64,000 nucleotides of DNA from Ignavibacteriales bacterium (GCA_021740915.1 JAIOYW010000016.1:1-64000), one strand, 5' to 3'; shown: positions 8,019 to 17,945, numbered from the stretch's first letter. Program-made: numbers and translations. Notes: a model not told the origin generated them from the sequence alone.

Positions 8019-9335
8019 TTAATTGGATTTGACTTCGGGCTTTCCGCCTTCATTCTTCTTTTCGATCATTACTTTTTTACCATCCTCAAGTTCAGAAGAA
8101 ATCGCTCTGTAAGGTCCGCTCACTACTTTTTCCCCTTCTTTTAAACCAGTTGTAATTTCGAGATAAGTGTCATCACTTATACCGGTAGCAACTTCACGCA
8201 TTTTAACAACATTATCCTCAACGATAAACACAATTTCTTTAGGTTTATTCGTCCTTTGAATGCCGTTTTCTTTCTTTACAGAGATCGCTTCATTCCTTGA
8301 ATCCGCATTCTGTTCATCTTCTTTTTGCGTTTTAGCATCCAGTACTCTCGCAGTCACACTCTGAATGGGCACTGACAAAACATTAGCTCTTGTTTCAGTC
8401 TCGATGTCGGCATCACAGGACATACCAGGCCTTATTCCTTTGTCAGCTTTGTTCAGTTGAATTTTAATTTCGAAATTTACAATCTCGTCCTGTGTCCCGA
8501 GTCCGCTCTGCTTTGCACTATTACCGATCTGCGTAACCAAACCAAGGAATTTTTTGTCGCCGAATGCATCCACTTCAATCCAGGAAGTGTCCCCCACAGC
8601 AACTTTAACTACATCATTTTCATCAACTTCAACAGTAGCTTCCATTTGCTCAAGATCGGCAACTGTCATAATATTTGTTCCCTGCGTAAAATTACTTCCA
8701 AGTACTCTTTCACCAAGTTCAACGTTCAGAGCGCTTACCGTTCCGTTCAATGGAGAATAAATGGCTGTCCTTGCAAGGTTTTCTTCTGCTTCTTTCAATG
8801 CTTCCTGTGCCTGAAGCACAGCGGCTTTTTGTGCTTCATAAAGTCCCTGATTCTGCAAGAAATTAGCTTTTGCAGCTTCTAGTTGACTGTCAGACGAAAG
8901 TTTTTTATCAAATAGGCCTTTAATTCTTTCATATTCAGATTTTACCTGATCCAGCGATGCTTCACGGACTTTCAAATTCGCGGTCGAAGATTGCAAATTT
9001 GCCTGAGCTCTGTTTCGCTGAGCTACATAAATATCCGGTTTGATTCTTATTAGCAACTGTCCTTTTCTAACTACATCCCCTTCTTCAACCGGTAATTCAA
9101 CAATTTCACCATTCACTTCCGGAGTAATTACAACCTGTTCAACAGGGTTTATCTTTCCGGTAGCAGTAACCACTTCTGTAATTGTTCTTAATTTAACTTC
9201 TTCCTGTTGAACCGGGATTATCAGTTCTTTATTCCCACCAGCAATTATCATTACTGCCACAACAATCAGTAAAACCCCAATCACTGAGAATATGATTATT
9301 TTTTTACGATTTTTTTTCTTCTGCGCTTTTGTCAT
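8019..9335 (-). CDS. Periplasmic adaptor (MacA/HlyD-type membrane fusion protein)
   Basis: This 438-aa protein has a lysine-rich N-terminus and one membrane anchor (IIIFSVIGVLLIVVAVMII). A barrel-sandwich half follows (ITPEVNGEIVELPVEEGDVVRKGQLLIRI), then a long alpha-helical hairpin (about residues 95-185, rich in Ala, Glu and Gln), the returning lipoyl half (AIYSPLNGTVSALNVELGERV) and beta-barrel/membrane-proximal domains. It should bridge the permeases to the outer-membrane channel. It lies between tolC (19 nt upstream) and the ATPase gene (15 nt downstream). A polar Gln/Glu/Asn-rich insert sits near residues 335-360. Confidence 0.9.
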   Translation of the reverse strand: MTKAQKKKNRKKIIIFSVIGVLLIVVAVMIIAGGNKELIIPVQQEEVKLRTITEVVTATGKINPVEQVVITPEVNGEIVELPVEEGDVVRKGQLLIRIKPDIYVAQRNRAQANLQSSTANLKVREASLDQVKSEYERIKGLFDKKLSSDSQLEAAKANFLQNQGLYEAQKAAVLQAQEALKEAEENLARTAIYSPLNGTVSALNVELGERVLGSNFTQGTNIMTVADLEQMEATVEVDENDVVKVAVGDTSWIEVDAFGDKKFLGLVTQIGNSAKQSGLGTQDEIVNFEIKIQLNKADKGIRPGMSCDADIETETRANVLSVPIQSVTARVLDAKTQKEDEQNADSRNEAISVKKENGIQRTNKPKEIVFIVEDNVVKMREVATGISDDTYLEITTGLKEGEKVVSGPYRAISSELEDGKKVMIEKKNEGGKPEVKSN

Positions 9336-9354
9336 TGAAATTATCTCCGGATAA

Positions 9355-10695
9355 TTATTTTATCAAATTTTTTACATTGAGTTTACCAAGGTACCTAAGC
9401 AGATTATCCTTTAATCTGTAGAATTCATATTCTGCTTCAATTAATGAACGCTGAGCATCCATAAAATCATTATCAGCCTGCAAAACTTCCAGAATAGTGC
9501 CTGAACCGAGTGAATATTTTTCATTTATAAGTTTACGGGTTTCTCCGGCTGCAATAATAGTCTTTTTACTAACTTCGAGTGCTTTCTTTGCGGTATTGAG
9601 CTGCAGATAACCCTGTTTAATCTCAATCTTGATCTGTCTTTCAAGAACATTCAGTCCTTCAGTAGCATTCAGAACATTAACCTTGGCAAGTTCTGTTGAG
9701 TATTCTGTACTCCAGTTACTGAAAATCGGGAGATTAATCGATAATCCAAAAGAATAAGTCTTTCTGTCGAATAATTTACCGACTTCAGAAGCAACTGTTC
9801 CGAATCCGTAATCTGCTGAAAGTGAAGGATAAAATCCTGATCGTGCCCGAGTGACACCAGATTCTGCTATTTTAAGATTGAGTTTTGTGCTTTTATAATC
9901 GTCCCTGTTCTGGAGAGCTGTATTTACAAGATTTTCGATTGTGTCAAATTCGGACATATATGCTTCAACATCAGGTGCCGAGTCGAATGGATCGATAAAA
10001 TCATATTCTTCAAGAACATTCAGCGCCAGATAATCAAGAAGATTACTCTTTGAAGTTTCATAAAGGTTTTCAGTTTGTAAATATTGAAGTTCTGCTGTCC
10101 CAAGCTGCACCTGCTGTGCATAAACATCAGCAAGAGTAACAGCTCCCAGTTTATTTCTTTCTTCAATATCTTCGAGGAATTTCTGGTTGTACTTCAGATT
10201 TTCGTCTCTTACTTTTAAAAGCTCTTTTGCTTTCAGAACCGTATAAAATAATTCGCTCGTCTGATAAATAATGTCTTGTTTGAGTTTTGCTATCTCAAAT
10301 TTCGATGATTCAATATTATCCTGTTTCTCTGAGATGTTCGCATAATTCGACAAACCATCGAACAGAACAACACTGCCGCCGGCACTAAGGCTGAAACTTC
10401 TCGAATCAACCTCAGTCTTGGAAATGGGAACTAAAACCCCAAATTCATTCCTGAGAAATCCGCCTCCATCATCAGCAGTTCTGTTCCAGTCCCAGGAACC
10501 CCTGATACCGAAATTCGGCAATAATGCACCATAGGCGTTCTTTAGGGCGGCTTCAGAAGTGCTTAGATTATTTTTAGAAATTATCAAATTTGAATTCCTC
10601 TGAAGGGCAAGAGTTGTGGCTTCATCAAGAGTCAACTTTTTTTGGGCTGAGACAACCGAAAAAAGAGCAAGAAATGCCAGCAGGAATTTGTTCAT
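9355..10695 (-). CDS. tolC: TolC-family outer-membrane efflux channel
   Basis: This 446-aa protein has a signal peptide (MNKFLLAFLALFSVVSAQ) and the duplicated OEP architecture: long coiled helices alternating with outer-membrane strands. LTLDEATTLALQRNSNLIISKNN opens the first repeat and the SLGSGTILEVLQADNDFMDAQRSLIEAEYEFY block closes the second. It forms the trimeric exit duct of the efflux complex encoded by the four genes downstream. An AAGGAG site precedes the ATG. It is the first gene of the operon. No clear promoter could be seen in the 79-nt gap to cca, so read-through from cca is possible. Confidence 0.92.
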   Translation of the reverse strand: MNKFLLAFLALFSVVSAQKKLTLDEATTLALQRNSNLIISKNNLSTSEAALKNAYGALLPNFGIRGSWDWNRTADDGGGFLRNEFGVLVPISKTEVDSRSFSLSAGGSVVLFDGLSNYANISEKQDNIESSKFEIAKLKQDIIYQTSELFYTVLKAKELLKVRDENLKYNQKFLEDIEERNKLGAVTLADVYAQQVQLGTAELQYLQTENLYETSKSNLLDYLALNVLEEYDFIDPFDSAPDVEAYMSEFDTIENLVNTALQNRDDYKSTKLNLKIAESGVTRARSGFYPSLSADYGFGTVASEVGKLFDRKTYSFGLSINLPIFSNWSTEYSTELAKVNVLNATEGLNVLERQIKIEIKQGYLQLNTAKKALEVSKKTIIAAGETRKLINEKYSLGSGTILEVLQADNDFMDAQRSLIEAEYEFYRLKDNLLRYLGKLNVKNLIK

Positions 10696-10774
10696 TATAT
10701 TCTCCTTAAAACTGTTTATTATTATGACGGATTGATTGGAAAAGAGTTACAAAATTTAATTAAAATAATTTCAA

Positions 10775-12202
10775 CTAGTTATTCATGATCCTGTTTTTGA
10801 TCTTCAGAAAATATTCATATGCTGCATCATACTCATTTGGAATGATTCCATCGAGAATTGCCTCTTCTATTTGTGTTTTAATGACCCCAACCATTCTCCC
10901 TGGTGGGATCCCGCAAACTTTCATTATTTCCTCTCCCCTCACAGGCGATTGGAATTCCCTCAATTTATCTTTTTCCTCTACTTCTTTAACCCTTAACATC
11001 ACTTTCTCATAATTTGAAAGGTACCTTCTCACTTTGGAAGGATTTTTACTCGTAATATCTGCGCGGCACAAACTGATAAGATCATCAAGATTTTCTCCAG
11101 CATTAACTACAAGGCGCCTGATGGCGCTGTCTGTCACTTCTTCATCAACCAGCGCTATTGGTCTAAGATGCAGCCGGACAAGTTTCTCAACATAAGGTAA
11201 TTCATGCAAGGGCAATTTCATTTTACGAAAAATTCTTTTCATCATTCTTGCACCTAACTCTTCATGACCATGAAAAGTCCACCCCGTACCCTCAACGAAT
11301 TTTTTAGTATTTGGTTTTGCAATATCATGAACAAGCGCGGCAAACCTTAGCCAAACATTTTCGGTAACAGCACTTATGTTATCTACCACTTCGAGTGTAT
11401 GCAGGAAAACATCTTTGTGATGATATTCTTTCCTCTGTTCAATTCCTGCTAAGAGAGATATTTCCGGGAAAAAAAATGTAAATGCACCCGATTCATGAAG
11501 AAGTTTAAGCCCAACAGAAGGCTTAGGCAAAGAAAGAATTTTAAGGAATTCATCAGTTATCCGTTCCTGGGAGATTATTTCAAGTCTCGCAACATTCTTC
11601 TTAATACCTTCCCAGGTCTCATCTTCAATCTTAAAATTTAGTTTTGCTGCAAACCTGATCGCTCTCAAAATTCGTAAAGGATCATCAGAAAAAGTTTCGT
11701 CGGGTTTTAGCGGAGTCCGTATAACACCTTTCTCAAGGTCAGCGATTCCATTAAAAAGATCCGCAAGATTCCCCCTTCCGGGCTCATTCAGAGAAACTGC
11801 AAGCGTATTGATTGTGAAGTCTCTTCTCCGGATATCATCAATAAATACGCCCTTTTCAACAGATGGTTTTCTCGATTCAACAGAGTAAGATTCGCGGCGG
11901 GCTCCCACAAATTCATAGGGAGTATTTTGAAAATCAAACTTTGCTGTACCAAAATTCTTGAAATAACTTACGTTTTTTACCCTGATTTCCGCTGCCACCT
12001 CGGCTGCAAAAGCTGGACCATCGCCAATCACAGTAAAATCAGCCTCATCTTGCTCATTTCCAATGTCCAGCAGTCTATCCCTGACATATCCACCAACAAC
12101 ATAGACCTCAATCCCAGATTTTGTGGCCACTCGGGATACAGCGCCAAAGATTGGCATAGATTCAATAGCATTATTCAGTTTATCAAAATTCAATTTATTC
12201 AT
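10775..12202 (-). CDS. cca: CCA-adding/poly(A) polymerase-type nucleotidyltransferase with HD domain
   Basis: This 475-aa class II nucleotidyltransferase should add or repair the 3' CCA of tRNA. That fits both tRNA genes in this window, which do not encode CCA. The N-terminal domain carries the VGGYVRDRLL motif (residues 36-45) and DEADFTVIG, in which the first catalytic carboxylate of the usual D-x-D is Glu (E53-A-D55). The RRDFTINTLA block and a C-terminal HD domain (AALVHDIAKP) follow; the HD domain suggests extra 2',3'-phosphatase or phosphodiesterase activity. Its start overlaps the end of the upstream peptidase gene by 8 nt, implying translational coupling. A poly(A) polymerase role cannot be excluded. 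Confidence 0.9.
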   Translation of the reverse strand: MNKLNFDKLNNAIESMPIFGAVSRVATKSGIEVYVVGGYVRDRLLDIGNEQDEADFTVIGDGPAFAAEVAAEIRVKNVSYFKNFGTAKFDFQNTPYEFVGARRESYSVESRKPSVEKGVFIDDIRRRDFTINTLAVSLNEPGRGNLADLFNGIADLEKGVIRTPLKPDETFSDDPLRILRAIRFAAKLNFKIEDETWEGIKKNVARLEIISQERITDEFLKILSLPKPSVGLKLLHESGAFTFFFPEISLLAGIEQRKEYHHKDVFLHTLEVVDNISAVTENVWLRFAALVHDIAKPNTKKFVEGTGWTFHGHEELGARMMKRIFRKMKLPLHELPYVEKLVRLHLRPIALVDEEVTDSAIRRLVVNAGENLDDLISLCRADITSKNPSKVRRYLSNYEKVMLRVKEVEEKDKLREFQSPVRGEEIMKVCGIPPGRMVGVIKTQIEEAILDGIIPNEYDAAYEYFLKIKNRIMNN

Positions 12203-14390
12203 TTGATTCTAATTGGAGCTCATATTCATAAATTCTGGTGTATAATTCCATTGAGGCTCTAAATTCAAAAGGAATTTCCAGATTTTTAAGGTACTCAAAA
12301 AGAATTCTGCCACCCTCAATATTACCTGAATAAATATACAATTTTAAAAGTTCAATTGATAAGTATATACCGAAGGGACTGGGATCCTTCTGAAAAGATC
12401 CGATATTTAATTCCACATCACTGATTTTATCAAATTTGTATGCGGAATAGTATAGATTCAACAGAGTATTAAGTAATAAAGGTTCTCTTTTTTCTAAAAA
12501 TAAGTCATAAACTGTTTTTGTCACTTCTTCCAATTCAGTATTCTTAATATCAATTTTTCTATAATAATCGATTTCGGCAAGCAATTTCATTTTCTCAACC
12601 TCAGCCTGGTATGAAAACAGAGGCGACTCCCTCAGGAAAGCATTTGCTTTTTGTGTGCCGGAAGAATTATTTCCAATATAATAGAGCAGTCTGATTTCGA
12701 GCAGTTTTAAGTTGTAAATGTATCCTGTTTGTGAAAAATGAGGCATATATTTCTTTAGAATTACAAGTGCATCTGAGAAAAAACCTTCTTTAATATCGGC
12801 AGATATTATCCCTCGAAGAGCCTGGTATGAATTATCCTTATCCAAAATTGAGCTATAAGAACGTTTTGCTTTTTCATACTCTCCAGCCATGAACTCATCC
12901 TCTGCATCCCTTAGCGACTTTGCAATGTACCTCGGACAATATTTTGAAATTATTGGTTTATAGCCATAAATTAATTTTTCTGTATTAGAATCGGTCAGTA
13001 CCGGAATCGCTCTGATATATTCCCAATAATTGCTGAATAAAGTATCCCGGTGAATTCCAATTGCCCCGAATAGGTCCCCTGTCCTATGAAAGTTGTTTAC
13101 TTTGTCGAAACCATAATTTGCTCCTAAATATTTCATAAAACTTCCCGCAAGCAAATAAGAATATGCCGAAGTATTTCCAAAGAAATTCAAGCCCTCAAAA
13201 AGACTTCCGATATCTGGATTACCCTTTTTAAGAGCCATTTTTGCAAAATAATCTATGTCGAATCCAAGGTAGTCATTTTCGAGAGCCATTGCATAGCCCT
13301 CAATAATCGCCGGATTGATATTGGCTGCAACCTTAAAAATATTATCGCTGTTTGCTGAAGCAAATATATGTGCCAGCTCATGCCTTAATGTTTCAGAAAA
13401 ATTATCACCTGAAATAAAAATACTATTTAGCCAGGGTTTCGCGACGTCAGCATTTTTCGATCCGAAATATTTCTTTTTATCATAATCATCATTAAATATA
13501 TATGAAATAATTTTTTTTTCGGGTGTTGACGCTGATAATTTTTGAAGATCATTGTAATTAAATTCATGAAAATACATTATTACTTTCTTCAGACTTTCAT
13601 CAATACGATCATCAAACACATACTGAAAATGAGCGCTCTCTCTTTGATCTCCAAGACTATTCCGAAGCGATGCCTCAGAGGTCCCAAATCCCAGATCATA
13701 TTTTAATATAGTCAGAAAAATTAATGGAATTAGTAAAAAATAAGCAGCAGCCCTTTTTTCAAATCGAATTATGACAGATATAACTATCATTCCAAAGGCG
13801 AAAAGGAAAACTGATAAACGATAAATAATAAATTTTAGATCTGGTTCGATCAGTTCATCATAAATTGTTCCAGGGAAATAACCAATCCAGGGATGATAAA
13901 GATAGATTTGCGGCTGAAAATATATTGCAAACCATGGATATACAAATAAAAGCACCCAGAAAAAGAGAAACCAGGTTCTTTTATTTTTTATTGAATTCTC
14001 CCTGATCAGAAAAGCAAGAGCTATGCCGAGGGTAGCCGAAGGGATGACGATTAGAAAATACAACCAAATGCCCGAACCCGGAGGACACCCATTTCTCAAA
14101 AAGTTGAAAAGCAAAGATATAGCTAAAGGCATCAAAACAATAAGGGATGCATAATTAATTATACCTTTTATGCTTCTGAAATATCGGGAGAGATTAATCG
14201 CAGCTAAACCGACAATGATCGACGTTGAAAGTCCTGTAATAACAGAAAATTCATAATCTGTATATTTTAAGAGAGGAAGGAACTGCGCCACAACAGAGAG
14301 CAATACGACGCTTGACAGACTAAGTAGAATATATGTCTTCGAAGATGTGAACTGACCGGGAATGCTGGAAGATTCTGAATCTATCAACAC
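12195..14390 (-). CDS. Membrane-anchored HEXXH peptidase candidate with TPR-like tail
   Basis: I do not recognise this 731-aa protein as a named family. It has about seven N-terminal membrane helices (roughly residues 20-40, 48-68, 78-98, 108-129, 140-158, 187-208 and 217-232). A soluble part then contains HELAH (337-341) with a candidate third ligand in AIIEGYA (E364), the spacing of a gluzincin/peptidase-MA site. Residues about 490-720 are helical and alternating, like tetratricopeptide repeats. The predicted role is a zinc-dependent protease facing the periplasm. It starts 2 nt after the Ser/Thr kinase gene and overlaps cca by 8 nt, so it belongs to a kinase-peptidase-cca transcript. Substrate unknown. 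Confidence 0.7.
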   Translation of the reverse strand: MLIDSESSSIPGQFTSSKTYILLSLSSVVLLSVVAQFLPLLKYTDYEFSVITGLSTSIIVGLAAINLSRYFRSIKGIINYASLIVLMPLAISLLFNFLRNGCPPGSGIWLYFLIVIPSATLGIALAFLIRENSIKNKRTWFLFFWVLLFVYPWFAIYFQPQIYLYHPWIGYFPGTIYDELIEPDLKFIIYRLSVFLFAFGMIVISVIIRFEKRAAAYFLLIPLIFLTILKYDLGFGTSEASLRNSLGDQRESAHFQYVFDDRIDESLKKVIMYFHEFNYNDLQKLSASTPEKKIISYIFNDDYDKKKYFGSKNADVAKPWLNSIFISGDNFSETLRHELAHIFASANSDNIFKVAANINPAIIEGYAMALENDYLGFDIDYFAKMALKKGNPDIGSLFEGLNFFGNTSAYSYLLAGSFMKYLGANYGFDKVNNFHRTGDLFGAIGIHRDTLFSNYWEYIRAIPVLTDSNTEKLIYGYKPIISKYCPRYIAKSLRDAEDEFMAGEYEKAKRSYSSILDKDNSYQALRGIISADIKEGFFSDALVILKKYMPHFSQTGYIYNLKLLEIRLLYYIGNNSSGTQKANAFLRESPLFSYQAEVEKMKLLAEIDYYRKIDIKNTELEEVTKTVYDLFLEKREPLLLNTLLNLYYSAYKFDKISDVELNIGSFQKDPSPFGIYLSIELLKLYIYSGNIEGGRILFEYLKNLEIPFEFRASMELYTRIYEYELQLESNE

Positions 14391-14392
14391 TT

Positions 14393-16291
14393 TTAGAAAA
14401 GTTTTATTATTGTTCCATTCACACCAACGACAAAAATCTGACCTGTGTTATTTACCGCAATATTATTAAATTGGGTATATAATCCTGTATTCAAGGGTTT
14501 CCAAACGCGTCCTTTGTCCTGGCTGAAAAGTAAAAGACCTCTTGTGCCGGCTACCAAGGCTGTCTGATCACTGATAAATTTAACCTTCTGAAATCCACCC
14601 ATATCCGGAGGAGCAAGTTTTATCCATCCCCTTCCCCCGTTTTCACTTCGGAACAATGATCCACCACCTCCAACAGCAAGAGCAATATCATCATCAAGGA
14701 AATCTATAGATTTGAGATAATTATCTGTAAACCGGGGTATTAAATCCCAGGTCGCTCCCTGATCATCAGTATAAAATGCTACTCCTCCCCATCCCACAAT
14801 TACGCCAGTATTTTCATCACCAAAATCAATATCATAGAGTAAGGCAGTTGTCGGCAATCCAATTCTGTCCCAGGTATAGCCTCCGTTAATGGTTCTCATT
14901 AGGAATCCCTGACTTCCGAGAACGAACCCAAGTTTATCATTAACAAAATTCACACGGGTTAGTGTAACATTATACGCTAATTCAACCCTCTCCCATTCCT
15001 GAAAAAAATTCTGACTCTGAAAAAAAACAGAGCTATCACCAACAATAAAAGATCTGCCGTTTCTGAAAAAATATCCATCGTAAAGGTTTGCATAAGTATT
15101 TAGCTGCTTTGGAGTCCATTCTTTTCCCTGATCATTAGTGGTCAATATCACACCCTTTTCGGCAAATGCAACCCCTGCAGACTGATTGACAAAAAACACT
15201 GAATTAATCGTGGTATTTATTCCGGAATTTTGCTTCACAACCTTGTTCATCTTTTCTTCAGGATCGGTGAACAAAGATTGAATATTATACTTATCATCAA
15301 ATTCCTGAATTTTACCAGTTGAAACCAGTTCGAACGACTGGTTAAATAGAAAATAAGCAAATCCCAGCACGGCAATAATTATTGTGGCAGCAGCCATGAT
15401 TGAAAAGGCTCTCACTTTCGTGGGCTTTTTTTCCTTATCTTTTTTTGCTTTTTCCTTCATTTCTAAAAGATATTTCTCAATATCTTCAAGACGTCTTGAA
15501 AATTCCTGGCAGGAATTAAACCGTTCATAAGGATTTTTCGACATCGAGCGAGCGATTAGTATATCGATCATTTCGGGAGTTCCCGGCAATTTCTGCGATA
15601 TTTTATCAGGCATCCGGTTTATATGGGCATCCATTATATCATATTCGCTCTTAAAATTAAACGGAGGTTCTCCGGTGATCATTTCATAGAAAGTTGCACC
15701 GATTGCATAAATATCAGTATGGTAAGTCACTTCTTCACCACGAACCTGCTCAGGACTCATATAATAAACAGTTCCAAGTTTTGAACCCGTTTTGGTAAAT
15801 CGTTTCTCGCCGAAAGATTTCGAAATGCCAAAGTCCATTATTTTGGCAATTCCTTCCTGATTGAAAATTATATTTGATGGCTTAATATCGCGGTGTACGA
15901 ATCCTTTGATATGGGCATATTCCATTCCGGCAAGGATTTGCTTCATAATATAAATCGCGTCATAAATATTGATGCGCTTCTGTCTGTAAAGTACTTTTTC
16001 AAGTGATTCACCTTCAACATATTCCATTGCGATACCAAGAAGATCTGAATACTCGATGAATCCATAAACTGTAACAATATTTGTGTGAAGGAGTTTTGCC
16101 TGATTCTTTGCTTCCCTCTTAAAACGCTCGATAAACCTTTCATTATCAAACATTTTGCTGCTCATCATCTTAATCGCAACAAACCGTTCGAGTTTCATAT
16201 CGTATGCTTTGTAAACAATACCCATCCCACCCTGCCCAAGGGTGGAAATTATTTTATAATTATCGATTACAAGTCCACTTAGGTTTTCCAT
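14393..16291 (-). CDS. Ser/Thr protein kinase with extracytoplasmic Ycf48/BNR-like propeller
   Basis: This 632-aa protein begins with a Hanks-type kinase domain: glycine loop LGQGGMGIVY (18-27), catalytic lysine K41, HRDIKPSN (D135, N140) and DFG (153-155), plus the GTVYYMSPEQ activation segment. A Lys-rich juxtamembrane stretch leads to one membrane helix (about 297-316). The outside domain, roughly 340-632, contains five or six repeats such as GVILTTNDQGKEW, GFLMRTINGGYTWDRIG and LLLFSQDKGRVW. These are Asp-box/Ycf48-type beta-propeller blades. The domain probably senses an envelope signal and the kinase relays it inside. It is co-encoded with the HEXXH membrane protein directly downstream. 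Confidence 0.88.
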   Translation of the reverse strand: MENLSGLVIDNYKIISTLGQGGMGIVYKAYDMKLERFVAIKMMSSKMFDNERFIERFKREAKNQAKLLHTNIVTVYGFIEYSDLLGIAMEYVEGESLEKVLYRQKRINIYDAIYIMKQILAGMEYAHIKGFVHRDIKPSNIIFNQEGIAKIMDFGISKSFGEKRFTKTGSKLGTVYYMSPEQVRGEEVTYHTDIYAIGATFYEMITGEPPFNFKSEYDIMDAHINRMPDKISQKLPGTPEMIDILIARSMSKNPYERFNSCQEFSRRLEDIEKYLLEMKEKAKKDKEKKPTKVRAFSIMAAATIIIAVLGFAYFLFNQSFELVSTGKIQEFDDKYNIQSLFTDPEEKMNKVVKQNSGINTTINSVFFVNQSAGVAFAEKGVILTTNDQGKEWTPKQLNTYANLYDGYFFRNGRSFIVGDSSVFFQSQNFFQEWERVELAYNVTLTRVNFVNDKLGFVLGSQGFLMRTINGGYTWDRIGLPTTALLYDIDFGDENTGVIVGWGGVAFYTDDQGATWDLIPRFTDNYLKSIDFLDDDIALAVGGGGSLFRSENGGRGWIKLAPPDMGGFQKVKFISDQTALVAGTRGLLLFSQDKGRVWKPLNTGLYTQFNNIAVNNTGQIFVVGVNGTIIKLF

Positions 16292-16508
16292 TAATCAGAT
16301 TCTCCAGATATAAACTATCCACAATAAGATCGTTAAATATAATAAATATTATCCTTTTCAATCTCCTAAATTGATGCAATTCTTATTTGATTTTATTCCA
16401 CCCTTGTTCATTTAAGTAGTTTTTAGCATTCATCATTTTGACTTCTGCTAATCCACTCGTTTTTCGAACAGAAAGAATCAATTCAGAACTAAATTCAAGC
16501 GTAATCTG

Positions 16509-16539
16509 TTTGATAAAACAAAAAAAGAAGTTAAATTTG
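16509..16539 (+). promoter_or_regulatory. Bacteroidota-type promoter for tRNA-Leu (and tig-clpP)
   Basis: TTTG (16509-16512), 19 nt, then TAAATTTG (16532-16539) match the TTTG-N19-TAnnTTTG consensus exactly. Transcription should start near 16546, about 9 nt before the tRNA. Only 32 nt separate the tRNA from trigger factor, so this promoter probably serves tig and clpP as well. The rest of the 16292-16554 gap shows nothing recognisable. Confidence 0.78.
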
Positions 16540-16554
16540 TAGTTTGTATTTTAT

Positions 16555-16636
16555 GCGAGAGTGGCGGAATTGGCAGACGCGCCAGACTTAGGATCTGGTA
16601 TCTCACGATGTGGGGGTTCGAGTCCCCCCTTTCGCA
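16555..16636 (+). tRNA. tRNA-Leu (anticodon UAG)
   Basis: This 82-nt class II tRNA has acceptor arms GCGAGAG/CTTTCGC (one G-U), a D-arm region GGCGGAATTGGCAGACGC, anticodon stem CCAGA/TCTGG with loop CTTAGGA (anticodon TAG), a short variable arm and T-arm GGGGG-TTCGAGT-CCCCC. The discriminator is A. The 3' CCA is not encoded and must be added after transcription. Confidence 0.96.
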
Positions 16637-16668
16637 CAAATCTTAACCTATATTTATTCGAGGACGAA

Positions 16669-17934
16669 TTGGAAACCAAAGTAAACGTATTGTCAGACCA
16701 TGAACACGAATTGTCCGTCGTATTAGATTACGAGGAAATATTACCGGAAATTGAAGAAGCATATAAAAAAGAAACCAGAGATATTGCTATACCTGGTTTC
16801 AGAAAAGGCAAAGCACCTCGCCACTTGATAAAGAAATATTATGGTGACCTTATCGAAGAAAGAGCCAGTGAAGATATTGCGAAACAAAAATTTTATGTAC
16901 TTATTGAAGAACAGGAAAAGAAGCCCATTTCCGTACCTTCAATGACCGACCTAAAATTTGAGGCAGGTAAATCGCTGGAATTTGCTGTCAAATACGAGAT
17001 TATGCCGGAGTGGGATGTTACAGGTTATCTCGACCTTCATATAGAAAAACCTTTAGTTAATGTAACTGAAGAAGTTGTAGATGAAGAGTTATTCAATATG
17101 TTGAAGTCCCAGGCAACCTGGGCTGATTACGATGTGATTGACGATAAATACACCCGTGTAACTGTTGATTTACAGAAACTTGATTCGGGAGGTAATATTG
17201 TCGTAGGCGAGAAATACGAAAATATTTCTTTCGACTTTACAGATCAATCTCTTAATATAAAAATTTATGAGGGCGCTGAGGGTAAAAAGGTTGCTGAGAC
17301 ATTCAGATTTCACTTTACCAGCATTCATCAGCACGATGATCATACACACGAAGTTGATGTACACAACGAAGCACTTATCAAAAAAATTGAAAAAATAACA
17401 CTCCCTGAAATAAATGAAGATCTTGCAAAAAAATTATCAAGGGATAAAGCAAGTTCAGAAACTGAACTCAAAGATTTAATAAGAAATGAACTTACCGCAT
17501 TTTATGAGCGTCAGTCATCTGAAACTTTTGAAAATAATCTGATCACAAAAATTCTTGATAACAACAAGGATTTTATTGTACCGGAAGGATTTGTCGAAAA
17601 ACTTGCATTAGAATTTACTGAAAAGGAAATTGAAGAATCTAAGAAATATAAAGTAAACATCGATAGGAAACGTATTGAAGAAATGAGCAAAGGAAGAGCT
17701 CAGGTTTCCGGGAAAATTGAAATTATTCTGCTTTCAATCGCTAAAAAAGAGCATATCTCCGTCACTGAATCAGAAGTTGATGAATTCCTTTCCAAAGAAG
17801 CAGAATCAACAGGAATATCTCTTGATAAACTTAAAAACTACTATAAAATGAATGATCTGAGAGAAACTCTTCTGAGAGATAAAGTATTTAAGTTTCTTAA
17901 AGAAAAAAACCAACAAGTAATTATTAATAAATAG
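16669..17934 (+). CDS. tig: Trigger factor (ribosome-associated chaperone)
   Basis: This chaperone of about 421 aa binds ribosomal protein L23 at the tunnel exit and shields nascent chains. The ribosome-docking signature is intact ([19 protein letters not shown]). The central FKBP-like PPIase region is short and diverged, with an unusual His/Asp-rich patch ([13 protein letters not shown]). The C-terminal arms are helical and charged. I chose TTG 16669 because GAGG lies 6 nt upstream and the protein then begins ETKVNVLSD, as in relatives. A longer frame from 16561 would translate the tRNA-Leu gene and is an artefact. clpP follows after 11 nt; this pairing is widely conserved. Confidence 0.93.
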   Translation: METKVNVLSDHEHELSVVLDYEEILPEIEEAYKKETRDIAIPGFRKGKAPRHLIKKYYGDLIEERASEDIAKQKFYVLIEEQEKKPISVPSMTDLKFEAGKSLEFAVKYEIMPEWDVTGYLDLHIEKPLVNVTEEVVDEELFNMLKSQATWADYDVIDDKYTRVTVDLQKLDSGGNIVVGEKYENISFDFTDQSLNIKIYEGAEGKKVAETFRFHFTSIHQHDDHTHEVDVHNEALIKKIEKITLPEINEDLAKKLSRDKASSETELKDLIRNELTAFYERQSSETFENNLITKILDNNKDFIVPEGFVEKLALEFTEKEIEESKKYKVNIDRKRIEEMSKGRAQVSGKIEIILLSIAKKEHISVTESEVDEFLSKEAESTGISLDKLKNYYKMNDLRETLLRDKVFKFLKEKNQQVIINK

Positions 17935-17945
17935 AAATTATCGAA

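Noticed and set aside
8457-8882. Plus-strand 141-codon frame
   Set aside because: Antisense to the adaptor gene, cysteine-rich and without a domain.
16561-16668. N-terminal extension of trigger factor
   Set aside because: It translates the tRNA-Leu gene. A TTG with a good ribosome-binding site at 16669 gives the family's normal start.
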